64,000 bases of DNA from Rhodococcus jostii NBRC 16295 (GTDB taxonomy: Bacteria; Actinomycetota; Actinomycetes; Mycobacteriales; Mycobacteriaceae), in the NCBI RefSeq assembly GCF_001894825.1, contig NZ_BCWY01000001.1, positions 124,001 to 188,000 of the forward strand, in the 5' to 3' direction. This document shows positions 42,725 to 52,800 of the stretch, one piece after another. How positions within the stretch are numbered: the first letter of the stretch is position 1; every line of letters begins with the position of its first letter. The notes below the pieces were generated by a model, which saw only the letters and a program-made list of their open reading frames with translations, was not told the DNA's origin and did not search any database. The position numbers and the translations under genes are program-made.

Positions 42725-44365
42725 TCAACGAGCCTGATCGCTATGGGCGTGTGGTTGGTCAAGGGTTTGCTCCGATGCTGGTTGGGTGTGTTCCTCGATG
42801 CACGCACGTCGATAGCTTCGACTTAATCCGGCGCAGGCGGCGCAAATTGCGGGGCTCCCTGTTGTGCTGGGATCTCGGTCCATCTCGACTGCGATATAGC
42901 TGTGGTCACAGACGTGGCATTTGACGCGTGTTTCCCAGATATCGGCCACTTCGTCTCGTGGGTCGTGACTACGTTGAAGGAGTATGTTTTTGGACTGCAG
43001 TTTGAAGACGGTGGCGTAGGCGGCGGCTGCTAGAACAAAGGTGACGGGGGTGGACCAGGTCGCTCCGATGCTGCCGCCATATTGGTACAGCACGATGCCG
43101 AGTATTGAACTGGCGAACCAGATCCATGCGCCGGCGCCGAAGTTTGCGAGGCGGCCCGGCCTGAATTCGGGCAGTCCATGTCCGTCGCCGGATGGGCTGA
43201 GGTAGATGTGCACGAGCGTCATGCTGGCCCAGGCGGCGATGAATGCTCCCTGCCACGCCAATGCGACCAGGAGGTAGCTGAGCACGTCGGTGAGCATGAA
43301 CAGATAGGTGATGCCACCACAGATCAGGACGGCGATCACTCGGGGAAGTTCGGTGCGAAATACTCTCGTCCAGAGCGCTTCGATGTTGGTGGAAGCTACG
43401 TAGAAGTTTGCTGTGTTGATTCGCGCCTGCGTGACCCATACCAGTAGCAGACCCCAAGTGCCGAGGAGCCCGACGATAGTGTCGACGACTGCTGTGTCGG
43501 AAATTTGTCCTGACAGTCCGGCCGCGTAGGCGATGAAGATCCCGATGAGCCCGTTGGCGATGTAGACGAAGAAGTAGAAGACGGGACCGAAGATACCAAT
43601 ACCATTGATTCTGGCGTCGTTGGGTTTTCCGAACCGCGCGAAGTCCATGGTGAACATCATGAACACCAGGGAACCGAGGTAGACGAAGAAGGCGTAGAGC
43701 CAGCCGGGAGCGGAGAGATCGACGGATGTTTGCGGTGCATGGCTGAGCCAACCTGATGTGTCGCCTTGCCTGGCTGCAAGGACGACCACAATGATGAGGC
43801 CAATCCAGTAGACGGGAAGAAGGGCAGCGTTGTACTTGTCCATCCAGCGACGTATTCCGCCCATGATGAGTGGCAGGCTCATCACAACGGCGATGGCGTT
43901 CCACACTCTGATATCGAGAACGCCGATGTAGCCGTAGAACGCGTGAGCGATCACTGAGCTCTCGAAGACTGCGTAGTAGATCGACGTGGCTGCAAGAATC
44001 AGCGGGGCCACGATCGAACCGGTGACCCCGAAGAGCCGCTGAGAGATCAAGGCCACGGTCAGTCCGGTCTTGGCCGCATAGCGGGAGACGATCGATCCGA
44101 ACAGCCCGAAGACGGCAACGGCGAGAGCGCCGCCAATCAGCGTGTTCGCCGTACCGACCACCGCGGCTAGCGTGGCGGCTGTGACCAGGTAGAACATCCC
44201 GCTGACGAGCGAGTACCAGGACATGGACAGGGATTTCTTACTACTGCGCCATGAGAGCGGAACAACGTGAGTGGTGTAGTCCTCGGTTGCAGCCTTCTTC
44301 ACGACTCGCGGATCGTCGGAAAGGCTCACTTCCAGTGGCGCCAGGTTGGGGCCTGTTTCGAGCAT
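42725..44365 (-). CDS. NCS1-family nucleobase/hydantoin-type permease with C-terminal zinc-ribbon-like tail
   Basis: 546 residues from the ATG at 44365, with AAGGAA upstream. About 12 membrane helices (residues 45-480), with an NCS1-like start (ATEDYTTHVVPLSWRSSKKS) and the helix pair LVFMMFTMDFARFGKPND, indicate the cytosine/purine/uracil/allantoin/hydantoin permease family. The last 70 residues carry CHVCDH and CAACAG, two Cys pairs that could bind zinc in the cytoplasm. Probably imports the heterocyclic substrate of the surrounding catabolic genes. It is transcribed towards the IS256 remnant. Confidence 0.9.
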   Translation of the reverse strand: MLETGPNLAPLEVSLSDDPRVVKKAATEDYTTHVVPLSWRSSKKSLSMSWYSLVSGMFYLVTAATLAAVVGTANTLIGGALAVAVFGLFGSIVSRYAAKTGLTVALISQRLFGVTGSIVAPLILAATSIYYAVFESSVIAHAFYGYIGVLDIRVWNAIAVVMSLPLIMGGIRRWMDKYNAALLPVYWIGLIIVVVLAARQGDTSGWLSHAPQTSVDLSAPGWLYAFFVYLGSLVFMMFTMDFARFGKPNDARINGIGIFGPVFYFFVYIANGLIGIFIAYAAGLSGQISDTAVVDTIVGLLGTWGLLLVWVTQARINTANFYVASTNIEALWTRVFRTELPRVIAVLICGGITYLFMLTDVLSYLLVALAWQGAFIAAWASMTLVHIYLSPSGDGHGLPEFRPGRLANFGAGAWIWFASSILGIVLYQYGGSIGATWSTPVTFVLAAAAYATVFKLQSKNILLQRSHDPRDEVADIWETRVKCHVCDHSYIAVEMDRDPSTTGSPAICAACAGLSRSYRRACIEEHTQPASEQTLDQPHAHSDQAR

Positions 44366-45542
44366 GGCGATTCCTTCCAAGCAGTTCCTGGGTGGAGCGG
44401 CGCGGCGCACAAATTTGTTCGTACGGCTCTGCCCGATGGTGACGATGAGGCTTGGTTGGAAGGGAACCGTTCGGCGTTGTCCCTCAAAGGGGAGGCTAGG
44501 CCTCCCTGATGAGCTACGTCAAGGGATGAAGCGAAGACTCTACTCGGCTGTAAAAGGAAGGCGCGGATCGCAATTTGGCACCGGAGTGGAAATTGGCGCC
44601 AGATTTTGCGGTGTTCGTTGCGGTTGGTTTCTTCCTCGGCCGGCAACGAAATACGTCGTCTGTTCATGAAGGCCACTGGCGACGATCGGGACCTGAGACT
44701 TCGGCGTCGACGTCGATGCCTAGCTCGACCAGTTCTGCCATCCGACGTGGTGGACACTCCGATCGGTACCCACTGCGAAGTTGTCGGTTCGTTGCCGGCA
44801 TTCGAACGTGGCACGCCGTTGCTCGCGGCGGCCGGGTGATCAGACCGGAAGCTCTTGCTGCTCTGCAGTTATCAGCATCGAAGCAAGGGATCCTCTCTGT
44901 AGCTGGGACGGTGTCTTCCCTTCGACGGGTTGACTCAAATCAAGTGGCATGGAACACTTTCCCAACTTGGTTGGACCATCAAACAAATGTCTCCCCGCCG
45001 TCGGCGCGGCGGGGAGTTCGGAGATGACGAACGACTATGAGAATCGCGCGAGGAAGTTCGGAGTGAGGACCGCTGCCTACTGCATGTCCCGCAACTGCAA
45101 CGCCAATACCGGCGGGACTTGGAGCCACGGTGCGTGGCCGGCAACGTGCTCGACCTCGGGCACCAGAATCGCACTAGACAGCGGGCGCTGGCGATGGGGA
45201 GTCACCCTCGTGATTGACCAGGTCCGGATCGGAGTTCTAATGCGCTGATTTGCTGGGGCGCACGAAGGTATGCGCGCGACTCGCGTGATCGAGTGCGTGC
45301 CAGCATCATCTTGGTCTGCTTCGCGACTTCCACACGTGACTGCACTGCTTCGTTCGTAGTCCGAATTCGCCAGTTTTCAGGGCGGTTGCGGTGCGAATAC
45401 GGCCTCGGGCGGGTGCTTGCTCGTCGGAGCGACAGGTCACGTGGCTGGCCGTTGCTTCGCGAACTGGGTGGCCATTTGGAATCGACGATCGGCCCGGTCG
45501 AACTGGTACGTTGGTTGGACCACAATCTCGCCGGAGGGCCAC
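44366..45542. other. long intergenic region (1.18 kb) without a supported gene
   Basis: Divergent region between the NCS1 permease and a GntR gene. It must hold both promoters. A plus-strand open stretch (44666-44839) ending FERGTPLLAAAG looks like decayed coding of unknown origin. The hairpin at 44991-45016 is the only clear structure. Confidence 0.4.
44991..45016. terminator. GC hairpin
   Basis: ctccccgccg and cggcggggag pair perfectly around a 6-base loop. Orientation and function are not clear because no intact gene precedes it. Confidence 0.35.
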
Positions 45543-46286
45543 ATGACATCTTGGAGCAGCCTTTCTATTTCGAGCGGTTCGCGAGCTGAACTCCTGAGCG
45601 AGCGATTGATCCGGATGATCGTCGACGGCGAGATCAAGTCGGGACAAAAGCTACCCAACGAGCGCGAACTAGCCGAAAGTGCGGGTATTTCCAGGACGTC
45701 CGTTCGAGAAGCCCTGCGTGACCTCGAGTTGCGAGGGCTGATCAGCCGGAAGCCCGGTAGAGGAACCATCGTGGAGGAGCATGCCCGCCCCGAGTTGGAC
45801 GCTGGAATGCTCGGGATGATGGATTCGTCCTTGCGCATGCTCAGAGAAGTAATGGATCTGCGGGCGGTGATCGAGCCGCCCATCGCAGAACGGGCAGCTG
45901 GTCGTGCGCGTGATGGTGAACTCTCTGCGCTCCTCAAACCACTCGAACTTGCCGAATATGAGCTACAACACGAAGTTCCGTCGATCGAACTTCTGGTTCG
46001 ACTCGACGTGGAATTCCACATTGGAATATCGAAACTGACTCATAACCCCATGCTGTCCCGCTTATTGGAAGTCGCCCACGAATGGATGGCGCCGTCGAGA
46101 GAGGCTGGCCTGCAGACCACGACGAGGATCGAGCAATCTGTGGCTGCCCATCGACGGATCTACAATGCGATCCGTAGCCATGACGCGGAAGGCGCCCGCG
46201 CCGCGATGACCCAACACATTCAAGAGGTCGTTCACAACATCGGCATTGACCAGTGGGCTCCTTCGCGCGACGAACAAAAGGCATGA
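45543..46286 (+). CDS. GntR-family regulator (FCD/FadR-type)
   Basis: 247 residues from an ATG with GGAGG 5 bases upstream. HTH: LIRMIVDGEIKSGQKLPNERELAESAG then ISRTSVREALRDLELRGL. FCD domain with VMDLRAVIEPPIAERAA and RLDVEFHIGISKLTHNPML. Likely responds to a carboxylate. Its target may be the divergent NCS1 permease 1.2 kb away, though the long gap leaves this open. Confidence 0.9.
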   Translation: MTSWSSLSISSGSRAELLSERLIRMIVDGEIKSGQKLPNERELAESAGISRTSVREALRDLELRGLISRKPGRGTIVEEHARPELDAGMLGMMDSSLRMLREVMDLRAVIEPPIAERAAGRARDGELSALLKPLELAEYELQHEVPSIELLVRLDVEFHIGISKLTHNPMLSRLLEVAHEWMAPSREAGLQTTTRIEQSVAAHRRIYNAIRSHDAEGARAAMTQHIQEVVHNIGIDQWAPSRDEQKA

Positions 46287-46493
46287 CACTTCATCGTCAC
46301 CCGCTCGCCATCGGCTCAGAGATCGGCCCGTGTATGTGTCCCGCGGTTGCCAACCCGCACATATCGGTCGGACCGCGCGTCGCTTACCGGCACGCTCACC
46401 ACACGGACGCGCCGCGGAAGCAACGAGGCTCCGTCGATCGAGCTCCCCGGCGGCCGCCTCACCCTGCCCTCTGGACAAACTTCGCCCTACATA

Positions 46494-47165
46494 TCAGGCG
46501 TTGTCCCCCAGCAGGGTCGTGCGGACGTGCCGCAGATGCGCCCGCATCGCGGTGCGGGCGCTGTCCGGGTCCCGGTCGGCGATGGCTTCGACGATGTCCT
46601 CGTGCTCGCCGCAGTATTCGCGGTGCAGCTCGGGGTTGAAGGTGCGCTTCTTCAGGCCACCCCAGATCGGTTGCTGACGGCTGTCGAAGAGGAGTTGGCT
46701 GACTCCGATCAAGACGATGTTGTGGGTGGCGAGCGCGAAACTGTGGTGCAGCGCGGTGTCCCACCTCTCGAACTCTTCCGAGGAACGGGCGCCGTCGCCG
46801 CCGCGCAGGCAGCGGCGCATTTCCTCGATGTCGTCCCCGGTCGCGGCCGCGACAGCGAGTGGGAGCAGTTCCGGTTCGATAACCAGGCGTGAGCTCATGA
46901 TTTCGCTGGGGCTGGGATGGTTCGCCGACTCCGGGTCGGCGGTCTCCCGCGGGGCCAGGAAAGTGCCCCGGCCGACGTAGCGCACCACGGTTCCCCGGTG
47001 TTCGAGGTCTTCGAGGACGGACCGGATCACGGCACGGCTGACACCGGCGTCGGCGGCCAGTTGCCGCTCGGTCGGCAGCTTGTCCCCCGGGCCCAACTGC
47101 CGCTCGGCGACGAGGGCTTCGATGTGCCGCAGAGCGGCCGCCGTAGGTCCCACAGCCAGGGTCAC
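46494..47165 (-). CDS. GntR-family regulator (FCD-type), divergent from the fumarylacetoacetase-family gene
   Basis: 223 residues from a GTG at 47163-47165, chosen because AGAGGAG lies 5 bases upstream. HTH: LVAERQLGPGDKLPTERQLAADAG then VSRAVIRSVLEDLEHRG. FCD domain: FERWDTALHHSFALATHN. It is divergent from the hydrolase gene at 47334, and both leader regions contain the same tandem TTGGTTC element, so it very probably regulates itself and the hydrolase. Confidence 0.9.
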   Translation of the reverse strand: MTLAVGPTAAALRHIEALVAERQLGPGDKLPTERQLAADAGVSRAVIRSVLEDLEHRGTVVRYVGRGTFLAPRETADPESANHPSPSEIMSSRLVIEPELLPLAVAAATGDDIEEMRRCLRGGDGARSSEEFERWDTALHHSFALATHNIVLIGVSQLLFDSRQQPIWGGLKKRTFNPELHREYCGEHEDIVEAIADRDPDSARTAMRAHLRHVRTTLLGDNA

Positions 47166-47178
47166 AACAACTCCTCTC

Positions 47179-47198
47179 GACGAACCAAGTCGAACCAA
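47179..47198. promoter_or_regulatory. tandem TTGGTTC element before the GntR gene
   Basis: On the minus strand TTGGTTCGACTTGGTTCGTC ends 13 bases before the GTG start and abuts the ribosome site. Two TTGGTTC units are spaced 10 bp, one helical turn, apart. The same layout occurs at 47304-47323 before the divergent gene. Confidence 0.6.
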
Positions 47199-47303
47199 TT
47201 GCGATCGTATTGATGCTTAGATTCTGTTGTACTCCAAGTTAATCGGCTATTGACGATTGAGGTCCACTCAGCCTAGCGTACCCATTGTAAACCGTATGGC
47301 GGT

Positions 47304-47323
47304 TTGGTTCACATTGGTTCATC
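47304..47323. promoter_or_regulatory. tandem TTGGTTC element before the fumarylacetoacetase-family gene
   Basis: TTGGTTCACATTGGTTCATC, 10-bp-spaced direct repeats ending just before the ribosome site AGGAGG. It mirrors the element at 47179-47198. A dyad AAACCG-N5-CGGTTT (47289-47305) overlaps its left end. Confidence 0.6.
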
Positions 47324-47333
47324 AGGAGGTTTC

Positions 47334-48257
47334 ATGCGCTTCGCGCGGATTCAAGGTAAGAACGGCGCGGTCGTCTGCGCCGTGGACGCGAACGGAGCTG
47401 CACTGCCCGTGCAGTTCGGTGACACCGGTGCCCCAGTGCGCGAGCTGCAGGAGATCATCGCCGGCGGCCGGGCCGCACTCGGCCGGCTGAGCACCAGCAC
47501 CCCCGCCGAGGGTGGCAAGCTCCTGGCCCCGATCATCCCGCACCGCAACGTGTTCTGCGTCGGCCGGAACTACTCCGAGCACGCCGCCGAGTTCGCCAAG
47601 AGCGGGTTCGACGCGACCGGCTCCGCGGACGGCCAGCACGTGCCCCAGTACCCGGTGGTCTTCACCAAGCCCGCCGCCACGGTCATCGCCTCCGGCGACC
47701 CGGTCGACCCGCACACCGACATCACCTCGGCCCTGGACTACGAGGGCGAGATCGGCATCATCATCGGCAAGCGTGCCTCCAAGGTCAGCCGCGACGACGC
47801 AATGGACTACGTGTGGGGCTACACCCTCATCAACGACGTCACCGCACGTGACCTGCAGCGCGACCACAAGCAGTGGTTCATCGGCAAGTCCCTCGACACC
47901 TTCTGCCCGCTCGGCCCGTGGGCGGTCACCGCGGACGAGATCGACATCAACGACCTGCAGCTGCAGACCCGCGTCAACGGTGAACTGCGGCAGGACACCA
48001 ACACCGCCCAGCTCATCTTCGATGTGCCCACCATCATCGAGACGCTCTCGGCGGGCATCACCCTCGAACCCGGTGACGTAATCGCCACCGGCACCCCGGT
48101 CGGCGTCGGTATCGGCTTCGACCCGCCGAAGTACCTGGTCGAGGGCGACGAGGTGATCGTCTCCGCCCCCGGGCTGGGCGAACTGCGCAACACCATCGGG
48201 GTCGATAGGGGACACCTCGCATCGGTGGGAACGCCGGCATGGGCGCAAACCTGGTGA
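47334..48257 (+). CDS. fumarylacetoacetate hydrolase-family protein
   Basis: 307 residues with an N-terminal small domain and the FAH core: LLAPIIPHRNVFCVGRNYSEHA, a metal site in DYEGEIGIIIGKRA, WGYTLINDVTARDLQ, and IATGTPVGVGIGFDPPKYLVEGD. GGAGG is 4 bases before the ATG. Family members hydrolyse acylpyruvates or act as hydratases/decarboxylases in aromatic catabolism. Under likely control of the divergent GntR regulator. The substrate is unknown. Confidence 0.9.
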   Translation: MRFARIQGKNGAVVCAVDANGAALPVQFGDTGAPVRELQEIIAGGRAALGRLSTSTPAEGGKLLAPIIPHRNVFCVGRNYSEHAAEFAKSGFDATGSADGQHVPQYPVVFTKPAATVIASGDPVDPHTDITSALDYEGEIGIIIGKRASKVSRDDAMDYVWGYTLINDVTARDLQRDHKQWFIGKSLDTFCPLGPWAVTADEIDINDLQLQTRVNGELRQDTNTAQLIFDVPTIIETLSAGITLEPGDVIATGTPVGVGIGFDPPKYLVEGDEVIVSAPGLGELRNTIGVDRGHLASVGTPAWAQTW

Positions 48258-48311
48258 GAAAACCCTTACCATGACTGCGGGATGCCACCTGCTTGGTCCG
48301 GAGAGGTGAAC

Positions 48312-48476
48312 ATGCCTCCGCGAGACAGTCGGGGCATCGTCTACCGCGCACATCTCTCGGACGAAGATGGCCTCGACGTGCTCAAGATAACGAAGGACCG
48401 CATCGTCACCGGGACTGAATTGGTTCGTGGCCACTTTGAACGATGCCGCAGACTTGCCCCGAAACCCGCGAATTAG
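48312..48476 (+). CDS. 54-residue hypothetical protein
   Basis: ATG with GGAGAGGTGAAC directly before it. It reads MPPRDSRGIVYRAHLSDEDG then VLKITKDRIVTGTELVRGHFER. No recognised family, and it could be a fragment. It lies 54 bases after the FAH-family gene, possibly on the same transcript. Confidence 0.35.
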   Translation: MPPRDSRGIVYRAHLSDEDGLDVLKITKDRIVTGTELVRGHFERCRRLAPKPAN

Positions 48477-48629
48477 ACTGCACCATATATGGTCTGAACA
48501 AGAGTAAGAACGTGGCATCTGGGGTTACGCCCGATGGAACTACGGCTGCGCGTTGGCCTGGCACCCACCCCCCGGGACCTCGATCACTTCGTGGAGCTGC
48601 TCGAGGTCTGCCCTTTGAAACACGGCTCT

Positions 48630-48800
48630 TGGGCAGCGTTTTCGGAGGTCAGATCATTCGGACCCGACAACTCGGGCATGTCAAGGCCGGGTACTACGCG
48701 GATTTGGTCTTGATCGATGGTGACCGCTCGGGACGCCACCATCCTTCGGGGCCGATAAACGATTCCCGGGATCCATGAAGAGCATTGTGTTCCATACGGA
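48630..48800 (+). pseudogene. amidohydrolase C-terminal remnant
   Basis: The frame reads GGQIIRTRQLGHVKAGYYAD then LVLIDGD. This is the characteristic end of imidazolonepropionase-like amidohydrolases (LGxVKAGYYADLVLVDGDPTxDVTIL). DATILRG continues it in another frame, so an indel is present. A short open stretch before it (48534-48620, MELRLRVGLAPTPRDLDHF) may be a fragment of another enzyme. No start of an intact gene is seen. Confidence 0.65.
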
Positions 48801-48909
48801 TCAGGGTCCGAAGTCGTTCGCATGGCCACCCGAACTCAGTGAGATCCAACGCAGCACCCACCCCTAAGGAATTCGCTGAACACAATGGGCCGGCGGTATG
48901 GAGTATTGC

Positions 48910-48937
48910 GTACTCGTACTCGTACTCGTACTCGTAC
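48910..48937. repeat. TACTCG hexamer repeat
   Basis: Four tandem tactcg units plus tac, followed by a degenerate tcggtcgg run. It lies 130 bases upstream of the WhiB gene. Repeat-number variation could affect its promoter. Confidence 0.7.
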
Positions 48938-49069
48938 CGTCGTTCGGTCGGTTCGGTCGGTCGTGGCCGACCCGCCTCCGAACTATCCGCACCCACCGGC
49001 ACCACCATCGCAGATTCCCCGCGCCCACCGGACGACCGCCATCGGGCTCCACGCTCGGAGGAGACCACC

Positions 49070-49381
49070 GTGCCGCAGCCGACACAGCTCTCGCGACAGC
49101 CGACCAAACTCACCGCGGCCACTGACTTCTGGGATTGGCAACTCCACGCACGATGCCGCTCTACGGGTTCGGCCACCTTTTTCGCCCCCGAAGGCGAGCC
49201 CGCCGGACAACGAATCCGTCGCGAACACGACGCTAAGAAGATCTGCTTGGACTGCGAGGTGCGACTCCAATGCCTCGCCCACGCCCTCGACACCCCCGAC
49301 CAGCACGGCGTGTGGGGCGGCGTGACCGAACGCGAACGCGCGCAGGAACGAAGAATCCCAGCAGATTCCGGTCCGTCCTGA
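49070..49381 (+). CDS. WhiB-family transcriptional regulator
   Basis: 103 residues from a GTG with GGAGGAG 6 bases upstream. The four cluster Cys are in HARCRST, CLDCEVRLQC (C-x2-C-x5-C), and the family turn GVWGGVTERER follows. WhiB proteins hold a [4Fe-4S] cluster and bind the principal sigma factor. Accessory copies are common on actinobacterial plasmids and phages. The target genes cannot be inferred. Confidence 0.9.
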   Translation: MPQPTQLSRQPTKLTAATDFWDWQLHARCRSTGSATFFAPEGEPAGQRIRREHDAKKICLDCEVRLQCLAHALDTPDQHGVWGGVTERERAQERRIPADSGPS

Positions 49382-49806
49382 TAGAGATTGGCATCAGCGA
49401 ATAGGCGAGTTGATCAGCACCGTGGTCCGGGACGGCGGCGCGTCCGGGTCACGTTCGCCGCGTAGACCTGGTCATTTACACCTATCCGAGCTAGTCGTGC
49501 GGATCGACCTCAACGATATTGCAGGCCTCCCGATAGCCGAACCGAGAATCGGGACGCGCCCATCGTGGTGTGACGTCACACTGATGTTGGCAACCGAGTC
49601 CGTTTAGGCGGATCGCCGGGGAACTCGGGGCACATCGAAGTCTCCGGACTTGTCGGGGCGATTCAGACCGATCGGAGGAGAAGAAGAGAAGCCATCCGAT
49701 GAGTTCGCTGGCAACTGTCGAGGAGCGATATCCTGACGTAGAGCGGCTTCGGGGGTCGAGCGGCGACACGACTCACAGAGGTTTCGATCCGATGAATCGC
49801 TGGTAG
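49382..49806. other. no supported gene (425 bp)
   Basis: Between WhiB and the PknK-like gene. It should contain the promoter of the latter. Only short frames without motifs are seen. Confidence 0.4.
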
Positions 49807-52800
49807 ATGATGGCTGATGTTGATCCTTTCGATACGCAGCGCGCTGAGATGAGACCTTCGGCCACCGCGGAGCTGGAAGCGGCCGGGTTCGAGGACGCCG
49901 ACGAGATCGGGCGCGGTGGTTTCGGTGTCGTGTACCGCTGCTGTCAGTCTGCCCTGGACCGTACGGTGGCGGTGAAGGTACTCACCGCCGACCTGGACGA
50001 GGAGAATCGCGAGAGATTCTTTCGGGAGCAGCGGGCGATGGGCCGGTTGACGGGACACCCGAACATCGCCAACGTCCTGCAGGTTGGTGCTACCGACAGT
50101 GGTCGCCCCTTCATCGTGATGCAGTACTACGCGCAGGATTCCCTCGATGCGCGGATCCGCCACCACGGTCCGCTGACATTGGAAGACACCCTCCGACTCG
50201 GCGTAAAGCTCGCGGGCGCTCTGGCAACCGCGCACCGGCTCGGCATCCTGCACCGCGACGTCAAACCTGCGAACATCCTGCTCACTGACTACAGCGAGCC
50301 GGCGCTCACCGATTTCGGTCTCACGCACTTCGCCGGCGGTTTCGAGACTTCCAGCGGTACCGTCACAGGGTCTCCGGCGTTCACCGCTCCTGAGGTGCTC
50401 GCAGGAGAGTCTCCGAGCACCGCCTCGGATATCTACGGCCTCGGCGCCACCTTGTTCTGTGCAATCACCGGACACGCTGCGTTCGAACGCCGCAGCGGGG
50501 AGCAGTTGGTGGCCCAATTCGTCCGCATCACCACGCAGACTGTTCCTGACCTGCGTGAGCAGGGTATCGCCGACGACCTGTGCGCGGTCGTCGAACGCGC
50601 GATGTCCGGGCATCCGAAAGACCGGCAATCCAGCACTGAGGCGCTCGGTGAAGAACTCCGCGACGTCCAGCGCCGCCATCGGTTTCCTGTCGACGAGATG
50701 GCGTTGCATGCCGAACCGGAAATGGAGCGGCACCATCGGACACTGGGGTCGCAGCAACGGCGTCCGGGGACGGGACCCGACGGCACGAAGGGAAATATTC
50801 CGCTCGAGCTGACCAGTTTCATCGGTCGCAGGCGCGAGCTCGCCGAGACGAGGAACCTGCTCACCGCCGCCCGTCTGGTGACGCTGACCGGGATTGGGGG
50901 AGTGGGGAAGACGCGGCTCGCCCTGCGGGTCGCGACCGCTGCGCAACGTGACTTCGCCGACGGAGTGTGGCTCGTTCAGCTGGGGGAGTTGACAGACGGG
51001 TCTCTCTTGGTGAATGTGGTGGCGGCCGCGCTCGGGATGCGGAAGTCGGCGAGGCAGCCCGAGGAGATCCTGCTCGAGTTCTTGAGCGCGCGCGAGGTGT
51101 TGCTGATCCTCGACAACTGTGAGCAGGTGGTGGATGCGGTGGCGGAGCTCTCCGAGACGCTGTTGCAGGCCTGCCCACGTCTTCGCATCCTTGCGACCAG
51201 CCGTGAGGCCTTCGGGATCGGCGGGGAAGCGGTCCTGCGGGTTCCCCCACTGACGGTCCCCGAACCCGACCGCGAACCCTCCCTGCGAGGACTGCCTCGC
51301 TATGACGCGGTGACGTTGTTCGCCGAACGCGCCACCTCTGTCGTCTCAACCTTCGAGCTCACCGACGACAACAGAATTGCGGTTGCGCGGATCTGTCACC
51401 GGTTGGACGGCTTGCCACTGCCGATCGAACTGGCGGCGGCACGGCTGCGCGCGATGTCGCCCGAGCAGATCCTGCAAAGGCTTACCGACAGTTATGCGCT
51501 GCTGACCCACGGAAGTAGACGAGCGCCCACGCGGCAGCAGACCCTGCGACTATGCATCGACTGGAGCCACGAGCTGTGCACTCCGCAGGAACAGCTGGTG
51601 TGGTCACGCCTGTCGGTATTCGCAGGCACCGTCGAACTCGATGCGGCAGAACAGGTATGCAGCGAAGGCTCGGCACCGGAAGACCTGCTCGACACGCTGA
51701 CCTCTCTGATAGAAAAGTCCATCCTGATCAGAGAGGAGCAGGGAGCGGTGGTGCGGTTCCGGCTTCTCGAGACCCTGCGTGACTACGGCCGCGAGAAGGC
51801 TCAGCAGAGCGGTGAGTATCCGGAACTGCGTCGCCGGCACCGGGACTGGTATCAGCAATTGGCGCTCGACGCGGAAACCGAATGGATCAGTTCGCGGCAA
51901 CTCGAGTGGATCGCGCGGATCGATCGGGAACAGCCGAATCTGCGCGATGCGCTGGAGTACTGTGTATCCGAAAGTCCCGGCGTGGGGCTTCGGATCGCCG
52001 CATCGTTGTACTTCTTCTGGACCGCTCGAGGCCTGTACAGCGAAGGACGACGCTGGCTCGACCGCCTCCTGGCCCGTCAGTCCGGACAGCCGATCGTCGA
52101 CCGAGTCAAAGCGTTGTATGCGGCCAGCTCACTGGCCGAATCTCAAGGCGACCTTGAGGCCGCGGCGGCACGGGTCGAGGAGGGGCGAGCGCTGACGGCG
52201 GGAACGGCGGACTCGGTGGCTAAAGCATTCGTCGTCTACGCCGACGGTCTCCTCGCGTTCTACAACGGAGAACCGGCACGCGCCTGCTCACTTCTCGAAG
52301 AGTCACTGGCAGCGTTCCGTCGGCAGGACGATGTCGCCTTGCAGGTCGAGGCGCTCACTATGCTGGGGCTGCCTTATGAACTGCTCGGACATACCGAGCG
52401 GGCAGTCGAGTGCTACGAGCAGGTTCTGGCAATCACGGAGTCGTGCGGTGAATCCGTGTATCGGTCGTACGCGCTGTGGGCCATGGCAGTCCTGTTATGG
52501 CGACAGGGCAACCTCACGCGCGCGAGGGAACTCATGAATCAGTGTTTGGTGCGAATAGCGAGGTTGGTGGACGACCCGGTGGGCTCTGCGATGTGCCTCG
52601 AGTCGCTGGCGTGGATTGCCGGCGGCGAGGACGACGCACAACGGGCCGCAATCCTGATGGGAGCAGCCGAGGCACTCGGTAATGTCGCGGGTAGCTCGCC
52701 GACGTTTCTTCCCCACCTGCTGTTCTACCACGATGATTGTGTTCAGACGAGTCGCCGCGTGCTAGGAGAGAATGCATTCGCAACAGCATGGCGAGAAGGC

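Noticed and set aside
48910..48937. Possible CRISPR or other regularly spaced array
   Set aside because: It is a simple tandem hexamer without spacers. No CRISPR array or cas gene was seen anywhere in the window.
49663..50946. 427-codon minus-strand frame over the start of the PknK-like gene
   Set aside because: Antisense to a clear kinase domain, with no conserved motifs.
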